From positions 65,160-129,159 of the forward strand of contig CAKQKE010000005.1 in the NCBI GenBank assembly GCA_934247935.1: a DNA stretch of 64,000 nucleotides. The letters are read 5' to 3'. Origin of the DNA: an uncultured Clostridia bacterium. Its GTDB lineage: Bacteria > Bacillota > Clostridia > Christensenellales > Borkfalkiaceae. The notes beneath the pieces are model-generated. The model ran no database searches, had not been told where the DNA came from, and saw nothing but the letters and a program-made list of their open reading frames with translations. Shown here piece after piece: positions 7,367 through 16,288 of this stretch. How positions within the stretch are numbered: the first letter of the stretch is position 1; each line of letters opens with the position of its first letter. The position numbers and the translations under genes are program-made.

Positions 7367-10300
7367 CTATACGCCTTTGCCTTGCGCCGTAACGTTTTTA
7401 TTGCCTTTAACCCCGCTTGACTTATCGTCAATCAAACATACCGAATTATATGCGGCTGTTTGCGCCGAGGTTTCGGCAGTTTCGCCCGGAATTTGCAACG
7501 CCTCTGTCACTTCTTCGACTTTTACGTTGCTGATTATAAACTCGCCCGTAATCGCTTGCCAAACGACTATACCTACCTGCTTATTCGTATGCGTATTCGC
7601 CCAATCTTTAAATACCGCAGAATTGCCGGCGGACGCGTTTGTTTTTTCGTTTCCGTAATTGATTTCTTCGTTTTTAACCGCTTTAACGGCTACTTCGTCG
7701 TATGCGTAAACAAAAAGCAAACAATCGTTGACGTAATATTTCATCCAGAAATTGCCGTTGCTGTCTTTTCCGAAAGAAACTTTGAGATTTAAATTCAATT
7801 CTTTGCCGGCGGCTACGCTGTTGTAATATTGCTTATAAGCGCAATCTTTCATCTCTTTGTACGTTACCGTATATACGTTTGTAGAAGTGCCTTTTACTTT
7901 TTGCCCTATTAAAATTACGCCCGAGGCGAGATTTAAATTTACCCAAAGCGAACCTTGCTTTCCCGTTCCTTTAAAACTTATCTTTCCGTCGTCGTCGGCA
8001 TAAAACATTATTCTTACGTTAAATTCTTTAGACGGTTTAATTGTTTTGATATCGTAAGATAAAGTTCCTTGCGACAACGTAATATCGGGAAAAGTAAACC
8101 CTTGTAAAGTCGCTCTCGTCCCGGTCATGGTATAAACGTTTTCGCCGTTGGCGTCTTTTGTGATTACCGCACCGTTTCTCGTCAGGATTTCGGTATATTC
8201 AGCCGTAAGCACCAAGTCTTCTTGCGGGTCGTCACCGGAAACGTACTTGACTCCGTTTTCATCGAACCAACCCTCGAATTTATATTCGGTAAGATTGTTG
8301 TTTGCGTGAACGACAGATTCTTTAACGGGCGTACTGAGCAATAATTTTTCTCCGTCGGCAAAATAAGAATATTCGGTTTTGCCGTCGTTGATTAACGTGA
8401 CCTTATTATTAAGTTCTTTAACTTCTATCGGAGTCAAAGTCGCACTGTAAGAATTACTTCTGAAACCGTAACCCAATCCGTTTATCTGACTTACGATTTC
8501 GGTATTGTTTGTATATACGTGCGCATCGTCAACGTATACTTCGAAATACGTGCCGAAATATCTTATTTCGAGTTTAGCCTCGATTATGTCGCCTTTAGCC
8601 GCGGCGTTAAACCTCGCCTGATAATTCGTCGGCATACCCGTAAGCGTAGGTGCGGAAGGATTTTTAAATTGATTGAACGCGGGGCTTAAATAACAAATTT
8701 GCATTCCGCCGTTGTTTGGATTGAGTTGTACAGCCATATACGTAGACCCGTTGCCTTCCCAAATGTAATCGCCCGTAATATTCATTCCGAAAGCGATGCC
8801 GACTGCTCCGCCGTTGCCTTTTTTGTATTTTATTGTAGTGGAAAAACTTAACGCTTTTGCCGTGGTCGTGCCTTGAACAAGAACGCTTCTTAACGCCGCA
8901 GTGTTGGCGGGGGTGACGTACACGCCGTCGACAAATTCCATATTGCTTGCAACGAGTCTCGAATACTCTTTGCCGAGATAAAGCATACATCCGTCCTCGA
9001 TTTGCGGACTGTTTAAATCGACCTTTGAAGTCAATTCTTTATCATAATAATAAGTCTCGTATGCGTAGTTGTCTTTAATCACCGTGGGAACGGAAAGTTT
9101 ACCGCTCGACGTGAGACCTTTGCCGAAATATCCCTCTTTGATAAATTCGTCGCCGTCGTAGAATTGAATTGCTTTCGCCTCTTCTGCGGGAGTGAATTTG
9201 AAGTTTGAATATTCCGTGCCCGCATTTGAACAACGTATACCGAAATTAGTACCTTCGAGCGCGTCGAGCGCAGTCATATTTGAAAACTCGAATACGAGTT
9301 CGCCGTCAAAATATATTTCAAATTTATCGGTGTAACTTCTCACTTCGACATTCATTTCGATCATGTCGCTCGAATTATATTTGTCGAGCCATTTCTGAGA
9401 ATAAGGATAAACCTTGCCGCCGGTAAGAGACTGCCAACCATTGTTGACAATACAACGATTTATCGCACCCGTGCCCGGATTTATACCAACCGCAACGTAA
9501 CTCATTTCCTTTTCGTAAGAATAATCGAGTTTTACGTCTTTCATGTAAAGAGCGAGGTTGATGCTTGAATTTCTGCCCTTTGCGAAATACAAATCGGCAG
9601 AGTAAATTCCGTAAGGCATACTCGACGTTTGCATTACTTTTGCGACGTTGCCAGTCGTTGTGTAAGAGCCGTCGTTGTTGTCTTTAAGATGATGCTTTGC
9701 GGGGACCAAAGAATAATCGTAATTTGCAACTACTATTATGCTCTCTTCTTCACCTACCGTTATCGTGTCTGGAAGCGCGCTGCCGTCCTCGTAAGTCCAA
9801 TTTACAAACGGAACTTCCGCCTCGTCGATCATCATTGTGTCGGGAGTGAAAAATTCGGCTGTGTTTATCGTATCGCCTTTAAAATATTCGTATCTGAAGT
9901 GATCGGTACTTTGACCGTAATAAAGATACAAATAAGTGCATTTTTGCCACTTTGCATAAAGCGTAATTGCCGCGTTTGCAACATACGTATCGCCCAAAGC
10001 CGTCCCGCTAAACTCTTTATTGTCATACCAACCCTTAAAAGAATAACCGTATTTAAAGGGCGAGGGGAGCGTAATTTCGCCGATAGGCATTGCCTTGATT
10101 TCTACTCCGCCGCACACATCGAAACTGACCATGGGCGCGTCGATAAACTTTGCGTAAAGCGTAATAGACTGCGTGGGAGTGTACTCGGTTCCGAGTTTTT
10201 CGCCCTCGCAATTTTCGTTGTCGTACCAACCGATAAATTCGGCGTTTTCTTTTTCCGGCGTAGGCAAAATTACCGTTTGACCAACAACTTCCAAATCATT

Positions 10301-10648
10301 GTATTCGGTGCCGCCGTTCGATACAAATTTAACGATATACTTTTCGCCCGCCTCATATTTGGCGTAAAGAGTTACGTTTGCCGTCGGCGTGTAAACAGCG
10401 GTATAGCCCTGCCCTTCAAACTCTTTATTGTCGTACCAAGCGATAAAAGTGTAACCCGATTTTAAAGGAGTCGGAAGTTCGAATTCAGAACCGTCGGACT
10501 CGAAATTTTTATAGACAGTGCCGCCGTCTGACTCGAATTTAACTATATAGGTCTCGTCTGTCGTCGAGCAAGCGACAAAAGCGAAAGAGGTAAAAACCAT
10601 TGTAAGCATGCAAACGATTATCGCAAAAAATCTTTTACTGTTTTTCAT
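7367..10648 (-). CDS. Large lipoprotein with InlB-type repeats and lectin-like domains
   Basis: A 1093-residue protein with a signal peptide and lipobox ending FVAC. Residues 30-240 hold three Listeria-Bacteroides (InlB B-type) repeats of the form YxVxFxSNGGTEY...P.GYTFIAWYDN...ITLYAKW, and a fourth lies near 790-860. Between and after them are three beta-sandwich segments of LamG or 3-keto-disaccharide-hydrolase-like shape, each with a motif like FEIYFDGELVFEF or FEVYVDDAHVYTN. The protein is probably lipid-anchored and extends from the cell as a glycan-binding adhesin. It is the middle gene of the operon, with a GGAGGGG ribosome site. No enzyme motif was seen. Confidence 0.82.
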   Translation of the reverse strand: MKNSKRFFAIIVCMLTMVFTSFAFVACSTTDETYIVKFESDGGTVYKNFESDGSEFELPTPLKSGYTFIAWYDNKEFEGQGYTAVYTPTANVTLYAKYEAGEKYIVKFVSNGGTEYNDLEVVGQTVILPTPEKENAEFIGWYDNENCEGEKLGTEYTPTQSITLYAKFIDAPMVSFDVCGGVEIKAMPIGEITLPSPFKYGYSFKGWYDNKEFSGTALGDTYVANAAITLYAKWQKCTYLYLYYGQSTDHFRYEYFKGDTINTAEFFTPDTMMIDEAEVPFVNWTYEDGSALPDTITVGEEESIIVVANYDYSLVPAKHHLKDNNDGSYTTTGNVAKVMQTSSMPYGIYSADLYFAKGRNSSINLALYMKDVKLDYSYEKEMSYVAVGINPGTGAINRCIVNNGWQSLTGGKVYPYSQKWLDKYNSSDMIEMNVEVRSYTDKFEIYFDGELVFEFSNMTALDALEGTNFGIRCSNAGTEYSNFKFTPAEEAKAIQFYDGDEFIKEGYFGKGLTSSGKLSVPTVIKDNYAYETYYYDKELTSKVDLNSPQIEDGCMLYLGKEYSRLVASNMEFVDGVYVTPANTAALRSVLVQGTTTAKALSFSTTIKYKKGNGGAVGIAFGMNITGDYIWEGNGSTYMAVQLNPNNGGMQICYLSPAFNQFKNPSAPTLTGMPTNYQARFNAAAKGDIIEAKLEIRYFGTYFEVYVDDAHVYTNNTEIVSQINGLGYGFRSNSYSATLTPIEVKELNNKVTLINDGKTEYSYFADGEKLLLSTPVKESVVHANNNLTEYKFEGWFDENGVKYVSGDDPQEDLVLTAEYTEILTRNGAVITKDANGENVYTMTGTRATLQGFTFPDITLSQGTLSYDIKTIKPSKEFNVRIMFYADDDGKISFKGTGKQGSLWVNLNLASGVILIGQKVKGTSTNVYTVTYKEMKDCAYKQYYNSVAAGKELNLNLKVSFGKDSNGNFWMKYYVNDCLLFVYAYDEVAVKAVKNEEINYGNEKTNASAGNSAVFKDWANTHTNKQVGIVVWQAITGEFIISNVKVEEVTEALQIPGETAETSAQTAAYNSVCLIDDKSSGVKGNKNVTAQGKGV

Positions 10649-10658
10649 ATTCCCCTCC

Positions 10659-11399
10659 TCAATATAAATATTCGCTCGTCACGGTAAAATCTTTAAATGT
10701 TACGCCGCTTGCGCCCGTTCTGAAACCGAACTTCGTGCCTTTAAGCGCGGCGGCGTCTTTAAAGCCGAATATCAATTCGCCGTCGATATAAAACAAAATT
10801 TTGTTGCTTGCATAAACTACTTTCAAATTATAATCTTTATTTTCGTCAACTGCGGAAGATAATTGAACGACTTTTAAAGCCGACCATTTCCCGTTTTGAG
10901 TTTTGCCCAAGTATGCTGAGCCACCTTGACCCAAAAACAAGAAATAATACTCTATTCCGTCGCCTTCCCAATCAGATGCTCCCGTTTTTGTGTATCCGAA
11001 CACAAAACCCGAGTCGACGGTGTTTTTAGAGCGAATAGTCATCGAAAGCGTGCCGTAAGGGAACGGTTTGTCCGCAAGCGCGATGCCCGCGCCGTTTGAC
11101 GTGAATACTCCGTCGTTCTCGACAAAAGCAGTGGCAGCGAACGAAATATTGCTATAATCGTACTTTACGCTGTCGTCGAAATCGTCTCCGCTTGACTTGT
11201 CTTCGTCGTCATCGATGATGTCGGGAACAAAACTTTCGTCGTAGTCGCCGTCGTCGACGCTTTCGGTTTTTTCGGTGGGCAAAACTTTACCCGCTTCGGG
11301 CTGATAATCGATTTCGGGCGAAGTCGAACAGCCGACAAGCGAAATAAAAAGCACGCAACACGTAAATAGCGAAAGCATTACTGTGATAATTCTTTTCAT
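10659..11399 (-). CDS. Lipoprotein with a single lectin-like domain
   Basis: A 246-residue protein with a lipobox LVGC near residue 24, a very acidic linker at about 45-80 (DDGDYDESFVPDIIDDDEDK) and one beta-sandwich domain (FPYGTLSMTIRSKN, FYIDGELIFGFKDA, GTKFGFRTGASGVTFKDFTV) closely related in pattern to the domains of the next gene. It is the first gene of the three-gene surface operon and ends 10 nt before its neighbour. It is probably a smaller binding module for the same extracellular ligand. Confidence 0.78.
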   Translation of the reverse strand: MKRIITVMLSLFTCCVLFISLVGCSTSPEIDYQPEAGKVLPTEKTESVDDGDYDESFVPDIIDDDEDKSSGDDFDDSVKYDYSNISFAATAFVENDGVFTSNGAGIALADKPFPYGTLSMTIRSKNTVDSGFVFGYTKTGASDWEGDGIEYYFLFLGQGGSAYLGKTQNGKWSALKVVQLSSAVDENKDYNLKVVYASNKILFYIDGELIFGFKDAAALKGTKFGFRTGASGVTFKDFTVTSEYLY

Positions 11400-11542
11400 A
11401 ATTTTCTCCTTTACTTATTTTTTCGTTTGCCGATAAAAAATGCGAAAATATCACCATTTTAAACGCCTTTAATCGCTTAAATATTGAATTTTATTCTCGT
11501 TTTTCGGCAAAACAAATGATTTTGCGGTGTTTACTTTTTTTA

Positions 11543-11570
11543 ATTATACAACCTTTTTAAACTATTTCAA
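11543..11570 (-). promoter_or_regulatory. Promoter of the surface-protein operon
   Basis: On the minus strand -35 TTGAAA (11565-11570) and -10 TATAAT (11543-11548) are 16 bp apart. The transcript would carry a leader of about 140 nt before the first lipoprotein. Confidence 0.65.
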
Positions 11571-11609
11571 TACCTAAAGACTATTTTATTAAACTATAAA
11601 AATAATTCG

Positions 11610-11672
11610 TTTTGATATCAAAAACTAATTTTTTAGTTTACAAAAAAGTAAAACAATGGTATAATTTGCATT
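11610..11672 (+). promoter_or_regulatory. Promoter of the ArsR-type gene with palindromic site
   Basis: -35 TTTACA (11637-11642) and -10 TATAAT (11660-11665) have a 17-bp spacer. A 14-bp perfect palindrome TTTTGATATCAAAA lies at 11610-11623, between this promoter and the divergent one, a natural operator position. The -10 ends only 7 nt before the ATG, so the mRNA should begin at or next to the start codon. Confidence 0.75.
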
Positions 11673-12635
11673 ATGAAATATTCTAATTATTCACAAAAAG
11701 ACATTAGTCTTAACTTGAAAAACGAAGAAGATATAAGCACGATAGTTTGCCTTTGCGATGCGCTGGGTAACAAAACAAGACTGCGCATTTTGCAAGCACT
11801 TGCAATCGAGCCGTTTGTTTACACCGTGCCCGAACTTGTAAAACTGATGAAAATACCCACTTCAACTCTACTTCATCACCTTAAAAAACTTGAAAAGGCA
11901 AATATAATTCATTTAAGTTATCGTTCAAGCAGTCACGGCACGGTCAGGATTGTTTCACGCGAAATGAAAGGCGCGCATCTGACCTTTTATTACCGCAATT
12001 TTAAAACAAAAAAGCAAGTCTTTTCTTCTATTCAGTCGGTTGGCGTGGGCATGTACTCCTCTTTCGAGGCAGACGGCTCGTATTTGTGCCTTGTGAAAGA
12101 CAAACTATACACCGACAAGGCGGAAATTTACAATCCGCTACACTACGACGCGCAACTTATCGCGTCGTCAAACGGCAGAGTCACATATGAATTTTCAAAC
12201 ACTATCGCGCTGCATAAAGAAGTGGTTGAACTGCTGATTTCGCTGGAAATTTGCTCCGAAGCGCCTTATCACGACAACAATTATATGTCCGATATCACTT
12301 TTTGGATAAACGGCAAAGAAATTACCACTTACCTTTCCGACGGAGACTACGGCGATCGCGTAGGTATACTCAACCCCGATTATTGGCCGAAACTCAATAC
12401 TCAATACGGCAAACTTATCAATCTTACAATCACAAAAGACGGCGTTTTTATCAACGAATTAAAACAACAATCTAAATATAATTTGAGCAATATCGACCTG
12501 AAAAAAGGAAACAAACTCACCCTTACCATAGGAAATAAAAGCACTGCGGAACACGTTGGCGGCTTTAATATCTTCGGTAAAACTTTCGGCGATTATCCAC
12601 AAGATATTTGTCTGCAATTTTCGTATGAAGAATAA
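11673..12635 (+). CDS. ArsR-type HTH regulator with a large C-terminal domain
   Basis: A 320-residue protein. Residues 20-90 form an ArsR-like winged helix (VCLCDALGNKTRLRILQAL, then TSTLLHHLKKLEKANIIHLSYR). The remaining 230 residues look like beta-sandwich domains (FSNTIALHKEVVELLISLEICSE; ITFWINGKEITTYLSDGDYGDR), reminiscent of sugar-binding folds and of the COG4189 type of predicted regulators. I infer that it senses a carbohydrate or cell-surface ligand and controls the divergent operon of lectin-like proteins. No Shine-Dalgarno is visible and the promoter implies a leaderless transcript. The ligand is unknown. Confidence 0.72.
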   Translation: MKYSNYSQKDISLNLKNEEDISTIVCLCDALGNKTRLRILQALAIEPFVYTVPELVKLMKIPTSTLLHHLKKLEKANIIHLSYRSSSHGTVRIVSREMKGAHLTFYYRNFKTKKQVFSSIQSVGVGMYSSFEADGSYLCLVKDKLYTDKAEIYNPLHYDAQLIASSNGRVTYEFSNTIALHKEVVELLISLEICSEAPYHDNNYMSDITFWINGKEITTYLSDGDYGDRVGILNPDYWPKLNTQYGKLINLTITKDGVFINELKQQSKYNLSNIDLKKGNKLTLTIGNKSTAEHVGGFNIFGKTFGDYPQDICLQFSYEE

Positions 12636-12729
12636 AAAACGCACTCGATTTTAATATAAAGAATAAAAAACTTCTTCAACTTTTATATGCAGAATAAAAA
12701 ACGTATATGTAAAATAAAGAACGCAATAA
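12624..12729 (+). repeat. Degenerate 31-bp tandem repeat over the 3' end of the ArsR-type gene
   Basis: Four copies of a TATgaAGAATAAAAAACg unit start at 12624, 12655, 12686 and 12706, giving periods of 31, 31 and 20. The first copy includes the last codons and stop of the gene, so the gene end appears to have been duplicated downstream. Confidence 0.6.
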
Positions 12730-12735
12730 AAAACC

Positions 12736-12764
12736 CACGGATAATATTACGATATTAATCCGTG
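12736..12764 (-). terminator. Terminator of the DegV gene
   Basis: CACGGAT (12736-12742) pairs with ATCCGTG (12758-12764), with an inner AATAT/ATATT extension. A run of six T follows on the minus strand. Confidence 0.75.
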
Positions 12765-12807
12765 AGCGTAATTTCGTTATATGAACACAATGAAATTGTT
12801 TTGTCGT

Positions 12808-13632
12808 TTATTTTTCGACGAAAACATAACCGAAAGCACCCGGTCCCCAATGACATGCTATTACGTGGCAAATATCGTCTTGCTGCGTAAAATTTTGTTT
12901 GTATTTTTCGTCTGTCATCGATATAATCGTCTGTAAATTTTCGTTTGTATAACTGTATGACGGTACAGTGACGTAATCGGTATCGACTTTGCTTTCGTAT
13001 TCGTTTACAAGATATTTCATCGCGCTTTTTAACCCGATTTTTTTACCGTAAACACCAACTTTGCCGTCTTCAATGGTTATTAAAGGTTTAATATTCAAAA
13101 TACTGCCGAAAAGCCAATCTTTTTTGGAAAGTCTGCCGCCTGCCAAAAGATAATCGAGCGTTGAAGGTATTGCAAGAACCCTTATTCTGGGAATAATTTC
13201 ATCAATTTTTTTAAGTATAAAATCTACCGTTTTGTCGATATGTTTAAGAATGACATCAACCAGAATCCTTATGCCGCCCACCGCGTTTAACGTATCGACG
13301 ACGTGCACTTTGGGGTTGTTTTTAAAAGTCGATTTATATGCGTTGTATGCGCCTGAAATTTTTGACGAAATCGATAAAAAGATTACGTCATAACCTTGAG
13401 AAGTGTATTTTTCGACGTTTTCCTGCATTTTGTCAAGATACGGAAGCGAAGTTTTAGGAAAAGATTTTTTGCCTTCTTCCATTTTTTTATAAAATTCTTC
13501 GGTTGTAAGTTGTATCCCGTCTTCATACTCCGTTTCGTCGAACATGAAACGAAGAGGTATAATTTCTACGTTTAATTTTTCCTTTTCGGATTGCTTTATG
13601 CTGCTGCCCGAATCTACAAATATTTTTATCAC
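12808..13632 (-). CDS. DegV family fatty-acid-binding protein
   Basis: A 274-residue protein of normal family length. The N-terminus MIKIFVDSGSSIKQ is the DegV start, followed by PKTSLPYLD, the hydrophilic SSKISGAYNAYK motif and the VVDTLNAVGGIRILV segment. DegV/FakB proteins bind a single fatty acid and can hand it to a FakA kinase for phospholipid synthesis. No fakA is in the window. The start is GTG with AGGAG upstream. It stands alone, with its own terminator. Confidence 0.9.
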   Translation of the reverse strand: MIKIFVDSGSSIKQSEKEKLNVEIIPLRFMFDETEYEDGIQLTTEEFYKKMEEGKKSFPKTSLPYLDKMQENVEKYTSQGYDVIFLSISSKISGAYNAYKSTFKNNPKVHVVDTLNAVGGIRILVDVILKHIDKTVDFILKKIDEIIPRIRVLAIPSTLDYLLAGGRLSKKDWLFGSILNIKPLITIEDGKVGVYGKKIGLKSAMKYLVNEYESKVDTDYVTVPSYSYTNENLQTIISMTDEKYKQNFTQQDDICHVIACHWGPGAFGYVFVEK

Positions 13633-13910
13633 GATACTCCTAATTTTATTAAATCGACGCCGGCGTACCGTTTTATAAAAAACTTATCGTCGAGCAACAA
13701 AATTACAAAAGCAAAAATGGAAACAAAAGTTTAACCGATTGCTTTTTAGTTATATGTAATTTTATAATCGTTTAACTTAATAAGTATACCAAATTTTGCA
13801 ATAAAAAACAAACAAACCCTCTCTTAAAAACAAATATTACCCCAAATATCGTTTACCTGTCACCAAATGGACACTTTAAAAAAAACTTATATCCGTCTGA
13901 TACAAAAAAA
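13633..13910. other. AT-rich intergenic region
   Basis: The stretch between the DegV start and the tRNA terminator holds no convincing gene; a clear promoter for DegV was not resolved. Confidence 0.4.
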
Positions 13911-13934
13911 GCAAACCGGAAAATGCCGGTTTGC
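13911..13934 (-). terminator. Terminator of the tRNA pair
   Basis: A 9-bp perfect stem GCAAACCGG/CCGGTTTGC with a 6-nt loop, flanked by A-runs and T-runs on both sides, so it can act in either direction. It lies just after tRNA-Gly. Confidence 0.85.
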
Positions 13935-13941
13935 TTTTTTT

Positions 13942-14016
13942 TGGAGCGGGAAACGGGATTCGGACCCGCGACGTTTACCTTGGCAAGGTAACGCTCTACC
14001 ACTGAGCCATTCCCGC
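13942..14016 (-). tRNA. tRNA-Gly (GCC)
   Basis: A cloverleaf on the minus strand: acceptor GCGGGAA/TTCCCGC, D arm GCTC-GAGC, anticodon stem TTACC/GGTAA with loop TTGCCAA (anticodon GCC), T arm GCGGG-TCCGAAT-CCCGT. The 3' CCA is encoded at 13942-13944. Confidence 0.95.
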
Positions 14017-14033
14017 AACTTAAAAAGATTCGC

Positions 14034-14067
14034 CCGGGACTTAAACAAAGTTGAGTTTAAGTCCCGG
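14034..14067 (-). repeat. Perfect 13-bp hairpin between the two tRNAs
   Basis: CCGGGACTTAAAC (14034-14046) pairs with GTTTAAGTCCCGG (14055-14067) around an 8-nt loop. It fills most of the 54-nt spacer between tRNA-Val and tRNA-Gly. No immediate T-run follows, so it is not a standard terminator. Confidence 0.7.
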
Positions 14068-14070
14068 AAA

Positions 14071-14146
14071 TGGTGGGAATTATAGGGCTCGAACCTATGA
14101 CCCCCTGCTTGTAAGGCAGATGCTCTCCCAACTGAGCTAAACTCCC
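14071..14146 (-). tRNA. tRNA-Val (TAC)
   Basis: A cloverleaf on the minus strand: acceptor GGGAGTT/AATTCCC (one G-U), D arm GCTC-GAGC, anticodon stem CTGC/GCAG with loop CTTACAA (anticodon TAC), T arm ATAGG-TTCGAGC-CCTAT, encoded CCA at 14071-14073. It lies upstream of tRNA-Gly in the same transcript. Confidence 0.95.
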
Positions 14147-14322
14147 GAATCTCAAGTGCTTTATTATTATACCTTATATATTTTAATTTTGCAAGCGTTT
14201 TTATAATATTTTTCGTAATTTGCCGAAAATTTTTTAGTCTCGCTTGTTTATAAGCAATTTTGTATATCGTCATTTATAGAAATTTGATTATGCCTATGCT
14301 TTTGACAACACATATCACAAAA

Positions 14323-14357
14323 TTAAGGTTGCGCTTTTTTTATCGGCGCAACCTTAA
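14323..14357 (-). terminator. Terminator of the ABC exporter operon
   Basis: A 12-bp perfect stem TTAAGGTTGCGC/GCGCAACCTTAA with an 11-nt loop, followed by T-rich sequence on the minus strand. Confidence 0.85.
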
Positions 14358-14380
14358 AATCGTTTTTATATATTTATCTT

Positions 14381-16288
14381 TTACTCGAGTTCGAATGCGC
14401 CCGTGTAAAGTTGATAATAATTACCTCTCTTGGCGATAAGTTCGTCATGAGAGCCTCTTTCGATAATTCTTCCGTGGTCAAGCACCATAATCACGTCGGA
14501 ATTTTGAACGGTAGAAAGTCTGTGCGCTATTACGAATACCGTTCTGCCTTCCATGAGCCTGTCGGTGCCCTTTTGCACGAGTTTTTCGGTTCTCGTGTCT
14601 ATGCTGGAAGTTGCTTCGTCGAGTATCATTACGGGAGCGTCCGCCACCGCCGCCCTTGCAATTGACAAAAGTTGTCTTTGTCCCTGAGACAAGTTTGCCC
14701 CGTCGGCGGTAAGCATTGTGTTGTACCCCTCGGGAAGTCTCGTGATGAAGTCGTGTGCATTGGCGAGTTTTGCCGCGGCGATACATTCGTCGTCGGTTGC
14801 GTCGAGTCTGCCGTACCTTATATTGTCCATTACCGTGCCCGTAAACAAGTTTGTATCTTGCAAAACTATGCCGAGCGAACGGCGAAGGTCGGCTTTTTTG
14901 ATTTTGTTGATGTTTATTCCGTCGTATCTTATTTTGCCGTCGGCAATGTCGTAAAATCTGTTCAATAAATTGGTAATAGTAGTTTTACCCGCGCCAGTCG
15001 CGCCTACAAACGCCACTTTCTGCCCGGGTTTTGCGTAAAGCGTAATTCCGTGCAGAACGATTTTGTCCGGACTGTAACCGAAATCTACGTCATCCATTAC
15101 TATGTCGCCTTTAAGTTCGGTATAAGTAACGCTGCCGTCAGCCGAGTGAGGATGACGCCATGCCCACATTTCAGTCCTTTCGTTCGTCTCGATAAGGTTG
15201 CCGTTTTCGTCCTTTTTAACGTTGACGAGAGTGACGTAACCTTCGTCTTTTTCGGGTTCGCTGTCGATTATGGCGAAAATTCTTTCCGCACCCGCAAGAC
15301 CCATAAATATAGCGTTGATTTGCTGAGTTACGTTGGAAATGTTCTGCGTGAAGTTACGGCTCATCGGCAAGAATGCAACGATTATAGGCAAAGACAAAGC
15401 CGAGCCGGAAAGCGAAATGCATTTGAGCCAATGCGGAATGGGCGCAACCGCCAAAAGCGTGCCGATAAACGCAAGTACCACGTAAAGCAAGTGTCCCATA
15501 TTGTTCATTATAGGACCTAAAACGTTGGCGTAAGTGTTTGCCTTGGTGGCGTCGCTCACGAGTTCGTCGTTGAATTTATCGAAGTCCTTTTCAGATTGTT
15601 TTTCGTGAGTGAATACTTTGATTACTTTTTGCCCGTTTATGCTCTCTTCGGTAAAGCCTTCGCATTTACCCAGCGATTGCTGTTGTTTTACGAAATATTT
15701 AGAGGACTTGCCGCCGATTTTTTTGACTACTTTAAGCATTAAAAGCACGAATAACCCGACTATAAGCGTGAGCCAGACGCTGTAAAACAGCATTGTAAAT
15801 ACTATTACCGTGACCGTGATTATCGTTTGAATAACCGCAATCAAACTTTCTGAAATAAGTTGCCTTAAAGCGTCTACGTCGTTTGTATAAACGGACATTA
15901 TGTCGCCGTGAGTGTGCGTATCGAAGTATTTTATGGGCAAATCCTGCATTTTGTTGAACATTGCCACTCTTGTGGATTTTAAAAACCCTTGCGTAACTTT
16001 CGCCATTACAAGCGAACGAATAAGGTTTGCCACAACCGCAACCGCAACTAAAACAATCATTACCGATATTACCGTTTTAAAGCCTTGCCAATCTTTTTCG
16101 GTTATTTCGGTGACGACGTTTTTGAGAAAAATACCGCCCGACGCGCCCGCCACCGACGCAACGATTAAACAAAACAAAACGAGTATAAGTTGCCATTTAT
16201 ATTGTTTCAAGAGGGCTTTCATAAGTCTCGGGAAAGTAGCCTTGTCTACTTTCGCCCTCGGACCTTTAAATTTGTTTGGTCCCGGCAT
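14381..16288 (-). CDS. ABC exporter half-transporter, catalytic partner
   Basis: A 635-residue protein: about 35 cytoplasmic residues, six membrane helices (roughly 35-330), then a nucleotide-binding domain with Walker A GATGAGKTT, signature LSQGQRQ, Walker B VMILDEATSSID with the catalytic Glu, and H-loop IAHRLST. It pairs with the upstream gene product to form a heterodimeric exporter of the BmrCD/LmrCD/TM287-288 type. Its ATG shares one base with the stop of the upstream gene (TAATG), a sign of translational coupling and equal expression. The substrate is probably a drug or lipid, but this is not visible in the sequence. Confidence 0.9.
   Translation of the reverse strand: MPGPNKFKGPRAKVDKATFPRLMKALLKQYKWQLILVLFCLIVASVAGASGGIFLKNVVTEITEKDWQGFKTVISVMIVLVAVAVVANLIRSLVMAKVTQGFLKSTRVAMFNKMQDLPIKYFDTHTHGDIMSVYTNDVDALRQLISESLIAVIQTIITVTVIVFTMLFYSVWLTLIVGLFVLLMLKVVKKIGGKSSKYFVKQQQSLGKCEGFTEESINGQKVIKVFTHEKQSEKDFDKFNDELVSDATKANTYANVLGPIMNNMGHLLYVVLAFIGTLLAVAPIPHWLKCISLSGSALSLPIIVAFLPMSRNFTQNISNVTQQINAIFMGLAGAERIFAIIDSEPEKDEGYVTLVNVKKDENGNLIETNERTEMWAWRHPHSADGSVTYTELKGDIVMDDVDFGYSPDKIVLHGITLYAKPGQKVAFVGATGAGKTTITNLLNRFYDIADGKIRYDGININKIKKADLRRSLGIVLQDTNLFTGTVMDNIRYGRLDATDDECIAAAKLANAHDFITRLPEGYNTMLTADGANLSQGQRQLLSIARAAVADAPVMILDEATSSIDTRTEKLVQKGTDRLMEGRTVFVIAHRLSTVQNSDVIMVLDHGRIIERGSHDELIAKRGNYYQLYTGAFELE

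Noticed and set aside
9629..10465. 278-codon plus-strand open frame
   Set aside because: It lies wholly antisense to the large InlB-repeat lipoprotein, has no ribosome site, and its translation is Cys/Arg/Tyr/Val-rich nonsense. It is a shadow of the real gene.
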